This document shows, in pieces, positions 8,774-17,343 of a stretch of 64,000 bases of DNA. Source of the stretch: an uncultured Bacteroides sp. (GTDB taxonomy: Bacteria; Bacteroidota; Bacteroidia; Bacteroidales; Bacteroidaceae); contig USAN01000010.1 in the NCBI GenBank assembly GCA_900552645.1, positions 1-64,000 on the forward strand. Reading direction: 5' to 3'. The notes below the pieces were generated by a model. It made no database searches and was not told where the DNA came from. It saw only the letters and a list, made by a program, of their open reading frames with translations. Made by a program: the position numbers and the translations under genes. Within the stretch, counting starts at the first letter, position 1. Every line of letters begins with the position of its first letter.

Positions 8774-10576
8774 TTAAGAACGGCTTGCACGTTTGCGTTC
8801 ATTTTCATCAAGAAGAACTTTTCTAAGACGCATACTTTTTGGAGTTACTTCCACATATTCATCTTCCTTTATATATTCTAATGCTTCTTCAAGAGAGAAT
8901 ACAACAGGAGGAATGATACGAGCTTTATCATCTGCACCAGATGCACGCATGTTGGTAAGTTTCTTTGATTTTGTTACGTTTACTACCAAGTCGTTGTCGT
9001 GTACATGTTCTCCTACAACCTGACCGGCATATACTTCGTCTTGTGGATAAATAAAGAATTTACCACGATCCTGAAGCTTGTCGATGGCATATGCAAATGC
9101 TGTACCACCTTCCATAGCAATGATTGAACCGTTTGTACGTCTTTCAATTTCGCCCTTGTAAGGTTGATATTCTTTATATCTATGTGCCATTATTGCTTCT
9201 CCCTGCGATGCTGTTAGTACATTAGTACGTAAACCAATGATTCCACGTGATGGCATGTTGAATTCAATGTTTACGCGGTCACCCTGAGTTTCCATAGATA
9301 CAAGTTCACCTTTACGGCGAGTAACCATATCGATCATCTTGCTTGAGAACTCTTCAGGAACACTAATGGTAAGCTCTTCTATAGGTTCGCATTTTACACC
9401 GTCAATTTCCTTATAAATAACTTGAGGCTGTCCAACTTGAAGCTCATAACCTTCACGGCGCATAGTTTCTATAAGCACCGAAAGATGCAATACGCCACGG
9501 CCAGAAACAATCCATTTACCATCTTCAGAGTCACCCTTACGCACTCTTAGTGCCAAGTTTTTATCAAGTTCTTTGTTAAGACGCTCTTGTATATGACGTG
9601 AAGTAACGAATTTACCTTCTTTACCGAAGAAAGGAGAATCATTTATAGTAAACAACATGCTCATGGTAGGTTCGTCAATAGCAATAGGAGTAAGTGGTTC
9701 TGGATTTTCGAAATCGCATATAGTATCTCCAATTTCAAAGCCTTCTATACCTATAACTGCACATATGTCGCCTGAAGAAACTTCTGTTGTCTTCTTACGT
9801 CCAAGACCTTCGAATGTATGAAGTTCCTTTATCTTAGATTTTACCTGTGAGCCGTCACGTTTTGAAAGGGTGATGTTCATACCTTCTTTTAAAGTTCCTC
9901 TATGTACGCGGCCTATTGCAATTCTTCCTGTATAAGAAGAGTAGTCTAGAGATGTAATAAGCATCTGAGGAGTTCCTTCAAGTTGAGTAGGAGCTGGTAT
10001 ATGTTCGATTATGGAATCAAGAAGTGGGGTAATACTATCTGTGGGAGTCTTCCAATCAGTCCCCATCCAATTGTTCTTTGCAGAACCATATATTACCGGG
10101 AAATCAAGCTGATCTTCTGTTGCGTTTAGGCTGAACATCAAATCGAATACCATTTCATAAACTTCTTCAGGACGGCAGTTTGGTTTATCAACCTTGTTGA
10201 CTACCACTAAAGGCTTAAGTCCTATCTGCAATGCTTTTTGAAGTACAAAACGAGTCTGAGGCATAGGTCCTTCGAATGCATCCACAAGAAGGATACATCC
10301 ATCTGCCATATTTAATACACGTTCAACTTCTCCACCGAAGTCGGCATGTCCCGGAGTATCAATAATATTGATTTTTGTTCCATTGTAATTAATAGAAACG
10401 TTTTTAGATAAGATTGTTATCCCTCTTTCACGCTCTAAATCATTGTTATCCAATACCAAATCACCATTTGTTTGGTCATTGCGGAATAAATGTCCCGCCA
10501 ACATCATTTTATCCACCAATGTAGTTTTACCATGGTCTACATGGGCTATGATGGCAATGTTTCTAATATCTTGCAT
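8774..10576 (-). CDS. typA: Ribosome-associated GTPase TypA/BipA
   Basis: 600 aa, full length. Translational GTPase related to EF-G, involved in 50S assembly and stress adaptation. Visible: P-loop AHVDHGKTTL, switch I ERERGITI, DTPGHADFGGEV (G3), VVNKVD (G4), the beta-barrel domain around RIAIGRVHRG, and the BipA-specific C-terminal region through SKKLTNMRASGADD. Starts with MQDIRNIAIIAHVDHGK as in the family. Monocistronic, with its own promoter and terminator. Confidence 0.97.
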   Translation of the reverse strand: MQDIRNIAIIAHVDHGKTTLVDKMMLAGHLFRNDQTNGDLVLDNNDLERERGITILSKNVSINYNGTKINIIDTPGHADFGGEVERVLNMADGCILLVDAFEGPMPQTRFVLQKALQIGLKPLVVVNKVDKPNCRPEEVYEMVFDLMFSLNATEDQLDFPVIYGSAKNNWMGTDWKTPTDSITPLLDSIIEHIPAPTQLEGTPQMLITSLDYSSYTGRIAIGRVHRGTLKEGMNITLSKRDGSQVKSKIKELHTFEGLGRKKTTEVSSGDICAVIGIEGFEIGDTICDFENPEPLTPIAIDEPTMSMLFTINDSPFFGKEGKFVTSRHIQERLNKELDKNLALRVRKGDSEDGKWIVSGRGVLHLSVLIETMRREGYELQVGQPQVIYKEIDGVKCEPIEELTISVPEEFSSKMIDMVTRRKGELVSMETQGDRVNIEFNMPSRGIIGLRTNVLTASQGEAIMAHRYKEYQPYKGEIERRTNGSIIAMEGGTAFAYAIDKLQDRGKFFIYPQDEVYAGQVVGEHVHDNDLVVNVTKSKKLTNMRASGADDKARIIPPVVFSLEEALEYIKEDEYVEVTPKSMRLRKVLLDENERKRASRS

Positions 10577-10598
10577 ATTAACCTATTATATTTGGCTG

Positions 10599-10606
10599 CA
10601 AAGGTA
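10599..10606 (-). promoter_or_regulatory. typA -7 box
   Basis: The plus strand reads CAAAGGTA, so the minus strand has TACCTTTG, matching TAnnTTTG, 23 bp before the typA start. No clear -33 element. Confidence 0.5.
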
Positions 10607-10655
10607 CTATTTTATCTGTATAATGTATTTATTATTAACTATTATTTTATCACTA

Positions 10656-12443
10656 CTAACATTGTTTGCTATATAATGATGGAGAAACTCTATAAAAATT
10701 GGTAAAATGTTTTCTAAATGTCGGAATATCGTTATAACCTACCATTTCTACAACTTCCTGAACAGTATATTTATTTTCCTTAAGATAGGCTGCTGCCTTC
10801 TTTATACGCACGTTCATAATAAGTTCTATGATGGTGTAGTTTGCATTTTGTTTTATTTTTCTATAAAGTGTGGGCTGACTCATATTAAGGGAATCGGCTA
10901 GCTTCTTTACATTAAAATCGGGATTTTGAATATTTTCCTCTATAATTTTTATTACATTTTGTATGAAAGAATCTCCGTATTGTTCTGAATCCTTACTCTT
11001 TTCTTGACTAGGAGTAAAAATTATTTTGCTTGCTATGTTATTTACATAGGACTTTTCTCTCTCTTCTCTCTTTTTTATTATATTATGAACTTTAGTCTTT
11101 AATATTTCAGGATTAAAAGGTTTAAGTATGTAGTCTTCGGCACCTAAATTTAATCCTTTTATAATATCTTTCTCTCCTATAAGAGCCGTAACCATTACTA
11201 TAGGGATATTTTTTGTCTTTATATTATCCTTCATAATCTTGCAGCATTCAAATCCATCCATTACCGGCATCATTATATCGCATATTATAACGTCGGGGTT
11301 TGACTTTAATGCCAAATCTATTCCATCCTTACCATTTTCTGCCATCAAAACATCGTAATATTTATCGAATACTATTTTAAAGTATAAGCGTATATCTTTA
11401 TGGTCTTCTATTATAAGAATCTTTTTTTTATATTTAACTGTCTCATTTATATTATCTTTCTCAAATTCTTCTTTGCTATAGGTAGAATTGTTTGATACAA
11501 TATTTATATTGTTTATATCTTCATTATTATTGTAACTCGTATCCGTTTCAGTAAATTTTATATCATTTCTACCATTGAAATGCTCTTTTCCAATAGGTAT
11601 AAAAAGGGTACATTCATGATATCCTTGTTGGCTCCTACTTACTCTGATTCCTCCGGAATGCTGAGATGCAATTTCCCCCATTAATGATAATCCCATTTCT
11701 CTGCTCTCTACATAGTCCTTGGCGTTATAGCTAATATTCTCGAAGCTGTTATATTCATTACTTGGCTCGGGATTCTTACCATCGTCAGTTACCGAGAAAG
11801 TACAATAATATATACTATTTAGATTTTCTTTTCCTACTCTTATCCAGATAGTACCGTTATAATTTATATGACGATATGCATTTGATAGAATATTTCTAAG
11901 TATAAAATTTATTTTCTTGTAATCGATCCATATTTCTAGATTAGATTCTTCATCTTTAAAGTAGAAAATATTTATAGGATTTGCATTTATAAGTGAATTA
12001 AATGATCGTATTGCAAGATTAGCTATTATATTAGCTTTATAAGAGCTAACTTCAAGATATTCGCTATTTTTAATTTGCTCTTGTATGTCAAGTAGCTGAT
12101 TGGCTCCATTTTGAATGCTAATTGAGGTATTGTAAGCCAATTGAAATTCTCTAATTATATTAGTAGGTAGAGATGCTTTTTCAAGCCATCCTTTAATTGG
12201 AGCCATCATAATAGATAAAGGAGTCATCAACTCACATGTAATCTTATATTGTAGATCTGTGTATAAACGTTTTTTTTTACTAATTTCCTTGGTTGATTCT
12301 AAAACTTGATTTAACTGTTTCTTAAGAATGATTTCTTTATTTTTTAATAAACGTTTTCTTCTATATATAATCACAATAATAATAATTCCAACTATTGCAA
12401 TAATAGAATTAAAGACAATGGAAAAGATAATTAAATTTGACAT
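10656..12443 (-). CDS. Sensorless hybrid two-component-like regulator (TM - HK-like - REC - AraC HTH)
   Basis: 595 aa. One N-terminal transmembrane helix (about residues 5-27) with no periplasmic domain before it; typical Bacteroides HTCS proteins carry a large periplasmic propeller. Residues about 55-290 are kinase-like, but the H-box reads KITCELMTPLSIM: Cys70 replaces the phosphoacceptor His. The ATPase N-box (FILRNILSNAYRHI) is good, while G1 (TDDGKNPEP) and G2 (REMGLSLMG) are degenerate. Residues about 340-460 are an intact receiver with Asp389 (CDIMMP) and a conserved Lys (LKPF). Residues about 490-590 are an AraC-type double HTH. It follows a small lipoprotein by 61 bp and both are divergent from the pilus operon, so control of the pili is a reasonable inference. 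Confidence 0.85.
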   Translation of the reverse strand: MSNLIIFSIVFNSIIAIVGIIIIVIIYRRKRLLKNKEIILKKQLNQVLESTKEISKKKRLYTDLQYKITCELMTPLSIMMAPIKGWLEKASLPTNIIREFQLAYNTSISIQNGANQLLDIQEQIKNSEYLEVSSYKANIIANLAIRSFNSLINANPINIFYFKDEESNLEIWIDYKKINFILRNILSNAYRHINYNGTIWIRVGKENLNSIYYCTFSVTDDGKNPEPSNEYNSFENISYNAKDYVESREMGLSLMGEIASQHSGGIRVSRSQQGYHECTLFIPIGKEHFNGRNDIKFTETDTSYNNNEDINNINIVSNNSTYSKEEFEKDNINETVKYKKKILIIEDHKDIRLYFKIVFDKYYDVLMAENGKDGIDLALKSNPDVIICDIMMPVMDGFECCKIMKDNIKTKNIPIVMVTALIGEKDIIKGLNLGAEDYILKPFNPEILKTKVHNIIKKREEREKSYVNNIASKIIFTPSQEKSKDSEQYGDSFIQNVIKIIEENIQNPDFNVKKLADSLNMSQPTLYRKIKQNANYTIIELIMNVRIKKAAAYLKENKYTVQEVVEMVGYNDIPTFRKHFTNFYRVSPSLYSKQC

Positions 12444-12504
12444 ATTAAAGAAGGTTTTTATTATTCAAGGCCTTCTTTATAAACAGTTATATCTATATAA
12501 ATGT

Positions 12505-13113
12505 TTAATCCATAGTATATAAAAATGATGATATTTTTGTAATAGGAGAGAATTTACCTTTTATCTTATATGGAGTTTGGTAATATATTGTTTCATTGTC
12601 TCTAACCTTAATATATAAAAAACTTTCGGATTCGAATATGTAGGATGAATTGTCTGTAGTATCTAAATAAAACTTAAATCCTTTTATATGCCATTTTGCC
12701 AAGGAGGATTCAAATGAAGTTGTGTATCCTTTATACATTATTACTTGAGATTCTGTTGACCAGAAGTGAAGACTACAGGATAAATTAAATATATTTTTAA
12801 TAATCTTATCCATGTTTATTTTAAATGAATTATTAATAGATTTACTCTGTTCTATTATTCCTTCTTTTATAGTAGATGATGAATTCTCTTTGACTTTATC
12901 AAGAAAATAATTTGCCTCTTCCTGTGTTAAAGTAGGTAATTTCTCTATTTCAAGATCAGCAGGCAACAACTTATAATCGGTTAATTCTATCGCATTGTAT
13001 TTATCTCTAAATAAATTCCTACTATTTATGTCATCAATAAGTTCATTATCTACAGTCGTACAACCAAGAAAAATTATAATTGAAAAAAAAAATGATATAA
13101 TATTTATTTTCAT
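12505..13113 (-). CDS. Small lipoprotein of unknown function next to hybrid regulator
   Basis: 202 aa, family not recognised. Residues 1-18 are a lipoprotein signal (IIIFLGC, Cys18). The rest is a Lys/Ser/Ile-rich soluble domain with several beta-prone segments (SLHFWSTESQVIMYKGYTT, SESFLYIKVRDNETIYYQT). It precedes the sensorless hybrid regulator by 61 bp on the same strand and faces the pilus operon across a 437-bp gap. It may be a periplasmic partner that supplies sensing to the regulator, or a surface protein linked to the pili; neither is proved by sequence. Confidence 0.7.
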   Translation of the reverse strand: MKINIISFFFSIIIFLGCTTVDNELIDDINSRNLFRDKYNAIELTDYKLLPADLEIEKLPTLTQEEANYFLDKVKENSSSTIKEGIIEQSKSINNSFKINMDKIIKNIFNLSCSLHFWSTESQVIMYKGYTTSFESSLAKWHIKGFKFYLDTTDNSSYIFESESFLYIKVRDNETIYYQTPYKIKGKFSPITKISSFLYTMD

Positions 13114-13550
13114 AGATATTATTTTAAAGTTTTAAAATAGATAAGTGATTAAAAATCCATCGTTCGCAAATATAGAAATAAACAAATAAACATCATTTGT
13201 ATATTAGAAAATAATGTTAAATCATTCATCTTAGACTTGTATTAAGAATGATTATGTAGCATAATTAATTATTCCTCTTATAATGATTAAATAATATTAT
13301 AGAAAATAATATTGAACAGGATATAAATACCCCTCATTTGATCAGTTGCTATTTAATCATCAAATAGGTTTTTTAATCAATGAGTTTTTATTGAATGAAA
13401 AACCTCTGTTGATCTTCTCTTTTGATTTAAATACATAAAAATTAACTTATAAAATTGATGTATTTACCATTTTATTTAGATAAAAAAGCCGCCTTTATCT
13501 TTCATTTTTCCTCTCTATTTTTGCTATACAAGAAAAAAAACTTATAAAGC
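13114..13550. other. Divergent regulatory region upstream of the pilus operon
   Basis: No ORF. It contains: an inverted repeat ATTTTAAA/TTTAAAAT (13121-13138); a minus-strand -7 box TATATTTG (plus CAAATATA, 13167-13174) for the lipoprotein; an inverted repeat AATCATTC/GAATGATT (13220-13253); a near-direct repeat AGAAAATAATGTT / AGAAAATAATATT (from 13206 and 13301); ATTTGAT/ATCAAAT (13336-13365); a long hairpin (13366-13405); and a plus-strand -7 box TATTTTTG (13516-13523), 27 bp before the first pilus gene. This density of symmetric sites suggests complex control. Confidence 0.5.
13366..13405. repeat. 16-bp-arm hairpin/operator upstream of pilus operon
   Basis: AGGTTTTTTAATCAAT (13366-13381) pairs with ATTGAATGAAAAACCT (13390-13405) with one mismatch and one G-T pair; the loop is 8 nt. 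It lies about 110 bp upstream of the -7 box, so it is outside the pilus transcript. It could be an operator or a terminator for read-through. Confidence 0.55.
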
Positions 13551-14120
13551 ATGAAATCAAAAGAAGTGATATTAGTTTTAATCTGTCTTCTATTAGCAGT
13601 TAATAAGACTAGTGGACAGATTGCAGTAAAGAGTAATATTTTAGGAGATGCAGTGGTAATTCCTAATATAGGAGTCGAAGTTGGAATTTCTCCCAAATTT
13701 ACCATCGATGTTCCATTTTATTACAACCCATGGAAATATTCAGATACCAAGCAATACAAGCTTATGTTGGTACAGCCAGAAGTTAGATATTGGCTATGTG
13801 ATAAGTTCAATGGTCATTTCTTTGGCATTAATGGGATGATAGGAGTATACAACGTAATGGGAATAAAACCTCCTTTTGCTTTATGGAAGGATATGAAGGA
13901 TTATAGATATAAAGGAGAATTCTATGGTGGAGGTATATCGTATGGATATCAATTTGTACTTGGTCATCATTGGAATATAGAAGCAAATATAGGCGTAGGA
14001 TATGCTTATGTTAAGTATAAGAAATATCCTTGTGAAAACTGTGGCGAGATGATAGAAAAATCTCATAAGAATTATTTCGGTCCCACTAAAGCTGCTATAA
14101 GTCTGGTTTATTTATTTTAA
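13551..14120 (+). CDS. DUF3575 outer-membrane beta-barrel protein, pilus operon
   Basis: 189 aa with a signal peptide ending near TSGQ (residue about 23). The body has alternating beta strands and the DUF3575 pattern: AVKSNILGDAVVIPNIGVEV, FTIDVPFYYNPW, QPEVRYWLCDKFNGHFFGI, and a C-terminal aromatic residue (AAISLVYLF), as in small outer-membrane barrels. DUF3575 genes often open Bacteroidales type V pilus operons together with DUF3868. Exact role unknown; probably outer-membrane support for pilus display. Separated from the next gene by 12 bp. Confidence 0.8.
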   Translation: MKSKEVILVLICLLLAVNKTSGQIAVKSNILGDAVVIPNIGVEVGISPKFTIDVPFYYNPWKYSDTKQYKLMLVQPEVRYWLCDKFNGHFFGINGMIGVYNVMGIKPPFALWKDMKDYRYKGEFYGGGISYGYQFVLGHHWNIEANIGVGYAYVKYKKYPCENCGEMIEKSHKNYFGPTKAAISLVYLF

Positions 14121-14132
14121 AAGTTATAGAAT

Positions 14133-15563
14133 ATGAAAACAATATATTTAATTCTATTATCATTTCTTCCGTTATTGGCCATTGCGCAGACTACGGATCT
14201 TGATGGTGTAAAAATCAAGAATAAAAACATTATTGTATCGGATGAGGGACAGTTAATCGTATCTATGGAGATGATAATACCTTATACAAGCAAGATTTCA
14301 TCAAACAGAGTAGAAACAATTACTCCGATAATAGAATCTACTGATAAGGTTCAGAACAAGATGCTCCCATCGGTATATATATATGGTCGTAGAAGACTTA
14401 TTGTACAGCAGAGATCGGACAGAATAGATAAGAATGCATATAAGATTATACGACGTTACAATAAGACTAATCAGAATGTAGACTATGTTGTAAGAATACC
14501 ATATTCTGCTTGGATGAATGGTGCAAAGCTTAATTTGATAGTCAATAAATGTGGATGCGGAAATAATCTGGAAAGCGAACAGACTGGATTAATAGCTATG
14601 ATAGGTGATAAGAGAAAAATCAATCCTTTTATATCTTTTATTACTCCTAACGTGGAAAATATAAAGATGAGAGCTGATAAAGGAAGCGCATTCCTTGATT
14701 TTCCTGTTGGACAGATAAAGATATATACTGATTTTAGAAATAATCCATCAGAGCTTAATAAAATAAAAAGTACTGTTGATGTAGTAAAGAATGATAAGAA
14801 TACCACCATTACAAGTATGAAGATTATAGGTTATGCTTCACCCGAAGGATCTTATGCATTGAATACTCGTCTGGCGCATGGACGTGCAGAAGCATTGAAG
14901 AAATATGTACTAGATCAGTACAATTTTAATACCAATATGATTTCGGTATCTTCAGTACCCGAAGATTGGGTTGGAGTTAAGAACTATGTTGAGAGTCATG
15001 AAATTGGAATGAAGAAAGAGGTACTTGCCATAATAAATAATGAATCTATAAATGATGACGAACGAGATTTTCAACTTAGAAATCTTAATTGGCAGATATA
15101 TAAACAACTTCTAGAACTCTGTTATCCTCCTCTTCGTCGATCTGATTACACAGTAAACTATAATGTACGAAGTTTTAGTGTAGATGAGGCTAAACTGATA
15201 ATAAAGAGTCGTCCTCAACAGTTGAGCTTAGATGAAATGTATCGTGTTGCTCAGACTTATCCTACCGGGAGTGCAGATTTTAATGAAGTATTCGAAACAG
15301 CAGTAAGAATGTTTCCATCTGATCCTACTGCAAATGAAAATGCTGCAGCTATCGAACTGCATCAAGGAAATTATGAACGTGCATTGCAGTATTTAGAAAA
15401 AGCAGATCAAAATTCGGCTGCTACTCTTAATAACATAGGAGTTGCAATGATGCTTAAAGGTGATTTTGAAAAAGCTCAGTATTATTTCCAGAAGGCTCAG
15501 CAGGCTGGAAGTAACGAGGCTATTGATAATATGAAGATTATATCTTCTAGATTGAACTCATAA
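14133..15563 (+). CDS. DUF3868 protein with OmpA-like and TPR domains, pilus operon
   Basis: 476 aa. Signal peptide (residues 1-19, LLAIAQ). Residues about 20-150 are a beta-rich DUF3868 N-terminal domain. Residues about 190-330 are OmpA/MotB-like: ITSMKIIGYASPEGSYALN followed by LAHGRAEALKKYV, the peptidoglycan-binding signature. Residues about 370-476 hold TPR motifs (NYERALQYLEKADQNSAATL, GDFEKAQYYFQKAQQAG). Likely a periplasmic or outer-membrane anchor tying the pilus machinery to peptidoglycan. It has a paralogue in the lipoprotein at 47528-49204. Gaps of 12 bp upstream and 38 bp downstream fit an operon. Confidence 0.82.
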   Translation: MKTIYLILLSFLPLLAIAQTTDLDGVKIKNKNIIVSDEGQLIVSMEMIIPYTSKISSNRVETITPIIESTDKVQNKMLPSVYIYGRRRLIVQQRSDRIDKNAYKIIRRYNKTNQNVDYVVRIPYSAWMNGAKLNLIVNKCGCGNNLESEQTGLIAMIGDKRKINPFISFITPNVENIKMRADKGSAFLDFPVGQIKIYTDFRNNPSELNKIKSTVDVVKNDKNTTITSMKIIGYASPEGSYALNTRLAHGRAEALKKYVLDQYNFNTNMISVSSVPEDWVGVKNYVESHEIGMKKEVLAIINNESINDDERDFQLRNLNWQIYKQLLELCYPPLRRSDYTVNYNVRSFSVDEAKLIIKSRPQQLSLDEMYRVAQTYPTGSADFNEVFETAVRMFPSDPTANENAAAIELHQGNYERALQYLEKADQNSAATLNNIGVAMMLKGDFEKAQYYFQKAQQAGSNEAIDNMKIISSRLNS

Positions 15564-15601
15564 GTGTGTGCAGAGATAAATAAAAAATTAAAATTAAAAT
15601 T

Positions 15602-17155
15602 ATGAAAGTTAAGAATTTAGCACTTGGAATGTTTGCAATAAGCCTGATGGCTTCTTGCTCAAACAATGATCTTGTGGATGAGAATTTAAGTACTGGTAAT
15701 TTGTCAGGTAATTCTTATGTAGCTGTAAAGGTGGTTACACCTTCAATGAGTAATGAATCAAGAGCCTTGGGAGGTTTCTCGGATGGTACAGTAGATGAAA
15801 ATAGTGTAACTTCAGTTCAGTTCCTTTTCTTCGACAAGGACGGTAATTCATGTGGTATAGCTCCTCAGACTATTAACAGTTTCAGCTGGACAAAACAGAC
15901 GGCAGGTAGTTCACAGAATATAGAGGCATATTCTGATGCGGTAATATTGTTCAGTAATCCTACATCTGTACCTGCCAAAATATTGGCAATTCTTAATCCA
16001 ACAGGAAATGAAGGTTTTTCGGCTAGTACTACATTGGCAGACGTACAGGCAAAGAGTGCAGATTATAGATCTTATCAAACGAATGGTAATTTTGTAATGT
16101 CTAATTCTGTATATAAGAATGCTAATGGAGATATAATGTATACTACTCCACTAGAACTGAAAAATATAGCCAAAACACAAGATGATGCTAAAAATAATCC
16201 TGTAACTATTCCGGTAGAAAGAGTTTTGGCTAAAGTAGGTGTAACTGATGGTAGTCTTAATGTTACTTCAGCTGCTCAGGTTTTGAAGGTAGACGGCGTT
16301 GATCTTTCCATAACAGCAAGTTTGGTTGGATTTAAAGTTACTTACGATAATAATGTGTCTTATTTATTGAAAAATATGACAGGATATGAAAATTATGGAG
16401 GTTGGAATTGGAATGACGTAAATAATATGCGTTCTTATTGGGCTACTTCTGCAGTTGGAACATATGAAAATTATAATTATAATGAAGTATCCGCAAATAA
16501 GAATCCGGTTTATTGCAATGAAAATACTTCCTCTACTACTCCTAAACTTATTGTTGCGGCTCAACTAAAAGCTACTAGCGGTGGGGCAGCTGTAACTCTT
16601 ATGAAATGGCGCGGAGTTATGTATAGCGAACAAGGACTAAGAAATCACTTTGCAAATATCCTCGGCAAATATTATAAGAAGACTAGTGCTGCCGGAGTAA
16701 CCCCTGCAACATATGCTTCTATTGCCCCAACAGATTTTGCTTTTACAACTCAAGGAAGTCGTCCATATAACGTTACAGTTTCTTTAGTATCAGGTGCACC
16801 AACTTTCTATACACTCTCTACGGATGGTAGTGGTACGAAGATCGCTACTGATGCTACTACTGCTCTTAATGCAGATATTAACAGTTTGGGCGATATATTG
16901 TACTGGAAGGATGGTATGACATATTATTATGTTGACATTGAACATAATGGTGGAGAAGGTTTAGGAGCGAAAGGATTAGTTAGAAATCATGTTTATCAGA
17001 TAAGTATCGCTTCTGTAACAGGATTGGGTACTCCTATATGGCAGCCTTCTAATGATATTATTCCTGAAACTCCTACAAACGAATCATCATATATAGCAGC
17101 CAAAATAAATGTACTTGGATGGAAAATTGTAAGTCAATCTGTTGATTTAAAATAA
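15602..17155 (+). CDS. Major fimbrillin (Mfa1/FimA-type, type V pilus)
   Basis: 517 aa. Lipoprotein signal with lipobox MASC (Cys19). A Mfa1-like N-terminal domain follows (YVAVKVVTPSM, VTSVQFLFFDKDGN). Arg residues around NESRALGG could be the trypsin-like maturation site that frees the donor-strand groove in type V pilins. The C-terminal sequence ISIASVTGLGTPIW...KINVLGWKIVSQSVDLK is the typical Mfa1 end used for strand exchange. First pilin of the operon and followed by a hairpin, consistent with higher expression than the minor subunits. Substrate or host receptor cannot be deduced. Confidence 0.85.
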   Translation: MKVKNLALGMFAISLMASCSNNDLVDENLSTGNLSGNSYVAVKVVTPSMSNESRALGGFSDGTVDENSVTSVQFLFFDKDGNSCGIAPQTINSFSWTKQTAGSSQNIEAYSDAVILFSNPTSVPAKILAILNPTGNEGFSASTTLADVQAKSADYRSYQTNGNFVMSNSVYKNANGDIMYTTPLELKNIAKTQDDAKNNPVTIPVERVLAKVGVTDGSLNVTSAAQVLKVDGVDLSITASLVGFKVTYDNNVSYLLKNMTGYENYGGWNWNDVNNMRSYWATSAVGTYENYNYNEVSANKNPVYCNENTSSTTPKLIVAAQLKATSGGAAVTLMKWRGVMYSEQGLRNHFANILGKYYKKTSAAGVTPATYASIAPTDFAFTTQGSRPYNVTVSLVSGAPTFYTLSTDGSGTKIATDATTALNADINSLGDILYWKDGMTYYYVDIEHNGGEGLGAKGLVRNHVYQISIASVTGLGTPIWQPSNDIIPETPTNESSYIAAKINVLGWKIVSQSVDLK

Positions 17156-17165
17156 TCTGATATAA

Positions 17166-17201
17166 ATAATAATGGGGAAGTGAATTCTTTCCCATTATTA
17201 T
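17166..17201 (+). terminator. Hairpin after major fimbrillin (attenuator-like)
   Basis: ATAATAATGGGGAAG (17166-17180) and CTTTCCCATTATTAT (17187-17201) form a 15-bp stem with one G-T pair and a 6-nt loop, starting 11 bp after the fimbrillin stop. There is no T-run after it, so it may stabilise the upstream mRNA or only partly stop transcription. Confidence 0.6.
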
Positions 17202-17221
17202 AGAAAAATATTAATCACTTG

Positions 17222-17273
17222 CTGTATCGGTGCAAAGATAGATACAGATCATGGAAATATAAATAATATTTCC
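17222..17273 (+). promoter_or_regulatory. Two consecutive inverted repeats in the leader of the anchor-subunit gene
   Basis: CTGTATC (17222-17228) pairs with GATACAG (17241-17247), and GGAAATAT (17253-17260) with ATATTTCC (17266-17273). Together with the hairpin at 17166-17201 they make a run of three stems in a 188-bp untranslated gap between the fimbrillin and anchor genes. Confidence 0.45.
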
Positions 17274-17343
17274 CACTTGAAAGGAATATTAAATAGGAGA
17301 TACAACTCCGAACTATATATAGAAACAAGAAAATAATATAATA

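Noticed and set aside
13114..13550. Invertible promoter controlling pili
   Set aside because: The inverted repeats are short-range (arms 18-30 bp apart or less) and no matching pair flanks a whole promoter; no dedicated invertase gene is adjacent.
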